From Candidatus Troglogloeales bacterium (lineage in GTDB: Bacteria > Nitrospirota > Nitrospiria > SBBL01 > SBBT01): DNA of 14,956 nucleotides. Position numbers and translations under genes: made by a program. Below the pieces are notes generated by a model, which did no database searches, was not told the DNA's origin, and saw nothing but the letters and a program-made list of their open reading frames with translations. Location of the stretch: NCBI GenBank assembly GCA_005239595.1, contig SBBT01000221.1:1-14956 (forward strand), in the 5' to 3' direction. Every line of letters begins with the position of its first letter. Position 1 is the first letter of the stretch. Positions 13,950 to 14,956 of this stretch are shown here, one piece after another.

Positions 13950-14785
13950 GGCTGGCAGGCCCCCTGTGTTAGGGGCAGAACTTCTTCAACGGATCGTTGT
14001 ATGATAGGGTGATCGATCGTGCTGGTTTCGCTGATGAACCCTGCTAACATAGCCCGATCGCAAAGGATATTGATCATCCGCGGTGTTCCTTTAGATTTGA
14101 CATAAATAAGGTCGACAGCGCTATCCGTAAAGCGGATGGACGGGTGTATTGGGTTTGGAGAACTGGCAATCTCCAGGCGATGATGGATGTATGCCCTCAC
14201 CTCGTCTTTGTTGAGGGGCATAATATGATAGCGCACCGATATCCTCTGATTTAATTGGCGCAGGGCAGGTAGGCTGAGCTTTTCGGTGAGTTCCGGCTGT
14301 CCGATGAGGACAATCTGCAGCAATTTTTCTTTCTCGGTCTCTAGGTTGGAGAGAAGACGTATCTGTTCGAGCTGGCGCACACTTAGATTCTGGGCCTCAT
14401 CGATCAAGATAACGACGTTGTGGCCGCGACACGTCTCCTCCAGTAAGAAATTGTTCAGGGCAGTCACCAGGGCGAATTTGTTATTGAAGTTTCCCCCAAT
14501 GCCCAAATCCTTGAGGATGATCTGTAGGAGCTGAGTGGCGGAGAAGTTAGGATTAAGGATGAGGGCCGTCTTGACGTGTCGGTCCAGGCGGTTTAAGAGC
14601 ATGCGGCACAGAGTTGTCTTGCCGGTCCCGATTTCTCCCGTAATCATAATAATGCCCTTACGTTGTTCAATCCCGTAGATAAGATGGGAAAGCGCTTCGA
14701 CGTGATGGGCACTGGAGAAGAAGAAATCTGGGTCAGAGGTGACATTGAAGGGGCTTTCTTTGAGATGATAAAATTCTTTGTACAT
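13946..14785 (-). CDS. ExeA/GspA-like AAA ATPase of the general secretion pathway
   Basis: This 279-aa protein opens MYKEFYHLKESPFNVTSDPD, the standard ExeA start. Walker A is GEIGTGKT (50-57) and Walker B is VVILIDEAQ (124-132, Asp129 and Glu130); IGQPEL and LNQRISVRYH follow as sensor and arginine-finger regions. It ends soon after the AAA lid domain and lacks the C-terminal transmembrane and peptidoglycan-binding part of Aeromonas ExeA, giving a minimal version. It presumably powers GspB-dependent placement of a secretin or pilus machine at the envelope. It is transcribed from the promoter at 14793-14820, with the start codon almost at the transcription start. Confidence 0.8.
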   Translation of the reverse strand: MYKEFYHLKESPFNVTSDPDFFFSSAHHVEALSHLIYGIEQRKGIIMITGEIGTGKTTLCRMLLNRLDRHVKTALILNPNFSATQLLQIILKDLGIGGNFNNKFALVTALNNFLLEETCRGHNVVILIDEAQNLSVRQLEQIRLLSNLETEKEKLLQIVLIGQPELTEKLSLPALRQLNQRISVRYHIMPLNKDEVRAYIHHRLEIASSPNPIHPSIRFTDSAVDLIYVKSKGTPRMINILCDRAMLAGFISETSTIDHPIIQRSVEEVLPLTQGACQP

Positions 14786-14792
14786 TGCATAA

Positions 14793-14820
14793 ATTATAGC
14801 ACGGTGTGGTTGTTTGGCAA
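14793..14820 (-). promoter_or_regulatory. promoter for the exeA-gspB pair
   Basis: On the minus strand TTGCCA (14820-14815) and TATAAT (14798-14793) are separated by 16 bp. Only 7 nt separate the -10 box from the exeA ATG at 14785, so the mRNA should begin at or within a couple of bases of the start codon. No Shine-Dalgarno is present in that space. Confidence 0.7.
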
Positions 14821-14956
14821 ATACCCAGAAGATTTTTCCACGGGAATGGGATAATAGATTGTTACCCCCTAAAAAAGCTTTTAATTTTTACAAAAGAAAC
14901 GTTTGAAAAATTAAAGAACGAACGGGCTATCTATCAGCCAGAAGACAAACTTAAAC

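Noticed and set aside
13429..14004. 191-aa plus-strand frame opposite gspB
   Set aside because: Composition is unlike a protein, and the minus-strand GspB-like frame has the conserved N-terminus, membrane helix and C-domain.
14815..14956. Plus-strand frame open to the right edge, reading KETFEKLKNERAIYQPED near its end
   Set aside because: It looks somewhat protein-like, but no start codon with a ribosome binding site is visible and it overlaps the exeA promoter; not enough sequence to call a gene.
1..14956. Search by eye for CRISPR arrays, phage genes or an intact insertion sequence
   Set aside because: No regularly spaced repeats, integrase or complete transposase were seen; only the IS30 remnant is present.

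Overview
The window looks like chromosomal DNA of a Gram-negative bacterium. It has an outer-membrane TolC-type channel, lipoprotein and Sec signal peptides, and an ExeA/GspB-type secretion pair, and it uses the standard genetic code. The short ExeA without a peptidoglycan-binding tail, and the GspB-like partner opening with MSIINEALKK, recall Omnitrophota and similar little-studied phyla. That placement is an impression from protein style, not a result. Base composition is uneven: the left 4 kb is fairly AT-rich, and the multicopper oxidase and the right 3.5 kb are visibly richer in G+C.

Left block (1-3820), defence-like. A truncated minus-strand gene leaves the left edge. A beta-class DNA methyltransferase follows; its recognisable N-terminus extends upstream of any normal start codon. 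Next come a strong terminator, a wrecked patatin-like gene, a 796-aa primase-helicase fusion (AEP-TOTE primase domain plus SF2 helicase), and a tightly coupled 46-aa basic ORF. This reads as a partly eroded restriction/defence island.

Middle block (3816-8323), periplasmic copper/heavy-metal handling. An extended -10 promoter sits almost on the first start codon and drives six closely packed genes: a Cys/His-rich secreted protein, a CusC/TolC-like outer-membrane lipoprotein, a two-domain multicopper oxidase with a C-terminal heavy-metal-binding domain, a YHS-type exported protein, a 55-aa His-rich exported peptide and a DUF2231 membrane protein. No inner-membrane pump, membrane-fusion protein or regulator is present in the window. 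The set looks built for oxidising and binding metal in the periplasm.

Junction (8324-10831). A frameshifted C-terminal remnant of an IS30-family transposase separates the metal operon from a small SAM-dependent methyltransferase and a soluble cytochrome P450.

Right block (10832-14956), housekeeping. A GspB/PilP-like membrane protein is followed by tRNA-Arg(ACG), a PAS sensor kinase whose usual phosphoacceptor His is replaced by Arg, and tadA overlapping the kinase by 4 nt. TadA edits the wobble base of exactly this tRNA, so substrate and enzyme lie 1.2 kb apart on one strand. Convergent to them is a minus-strand exeA-gspB pair with its own promoter, again placed so that the transcript would start at or next to the ATG.
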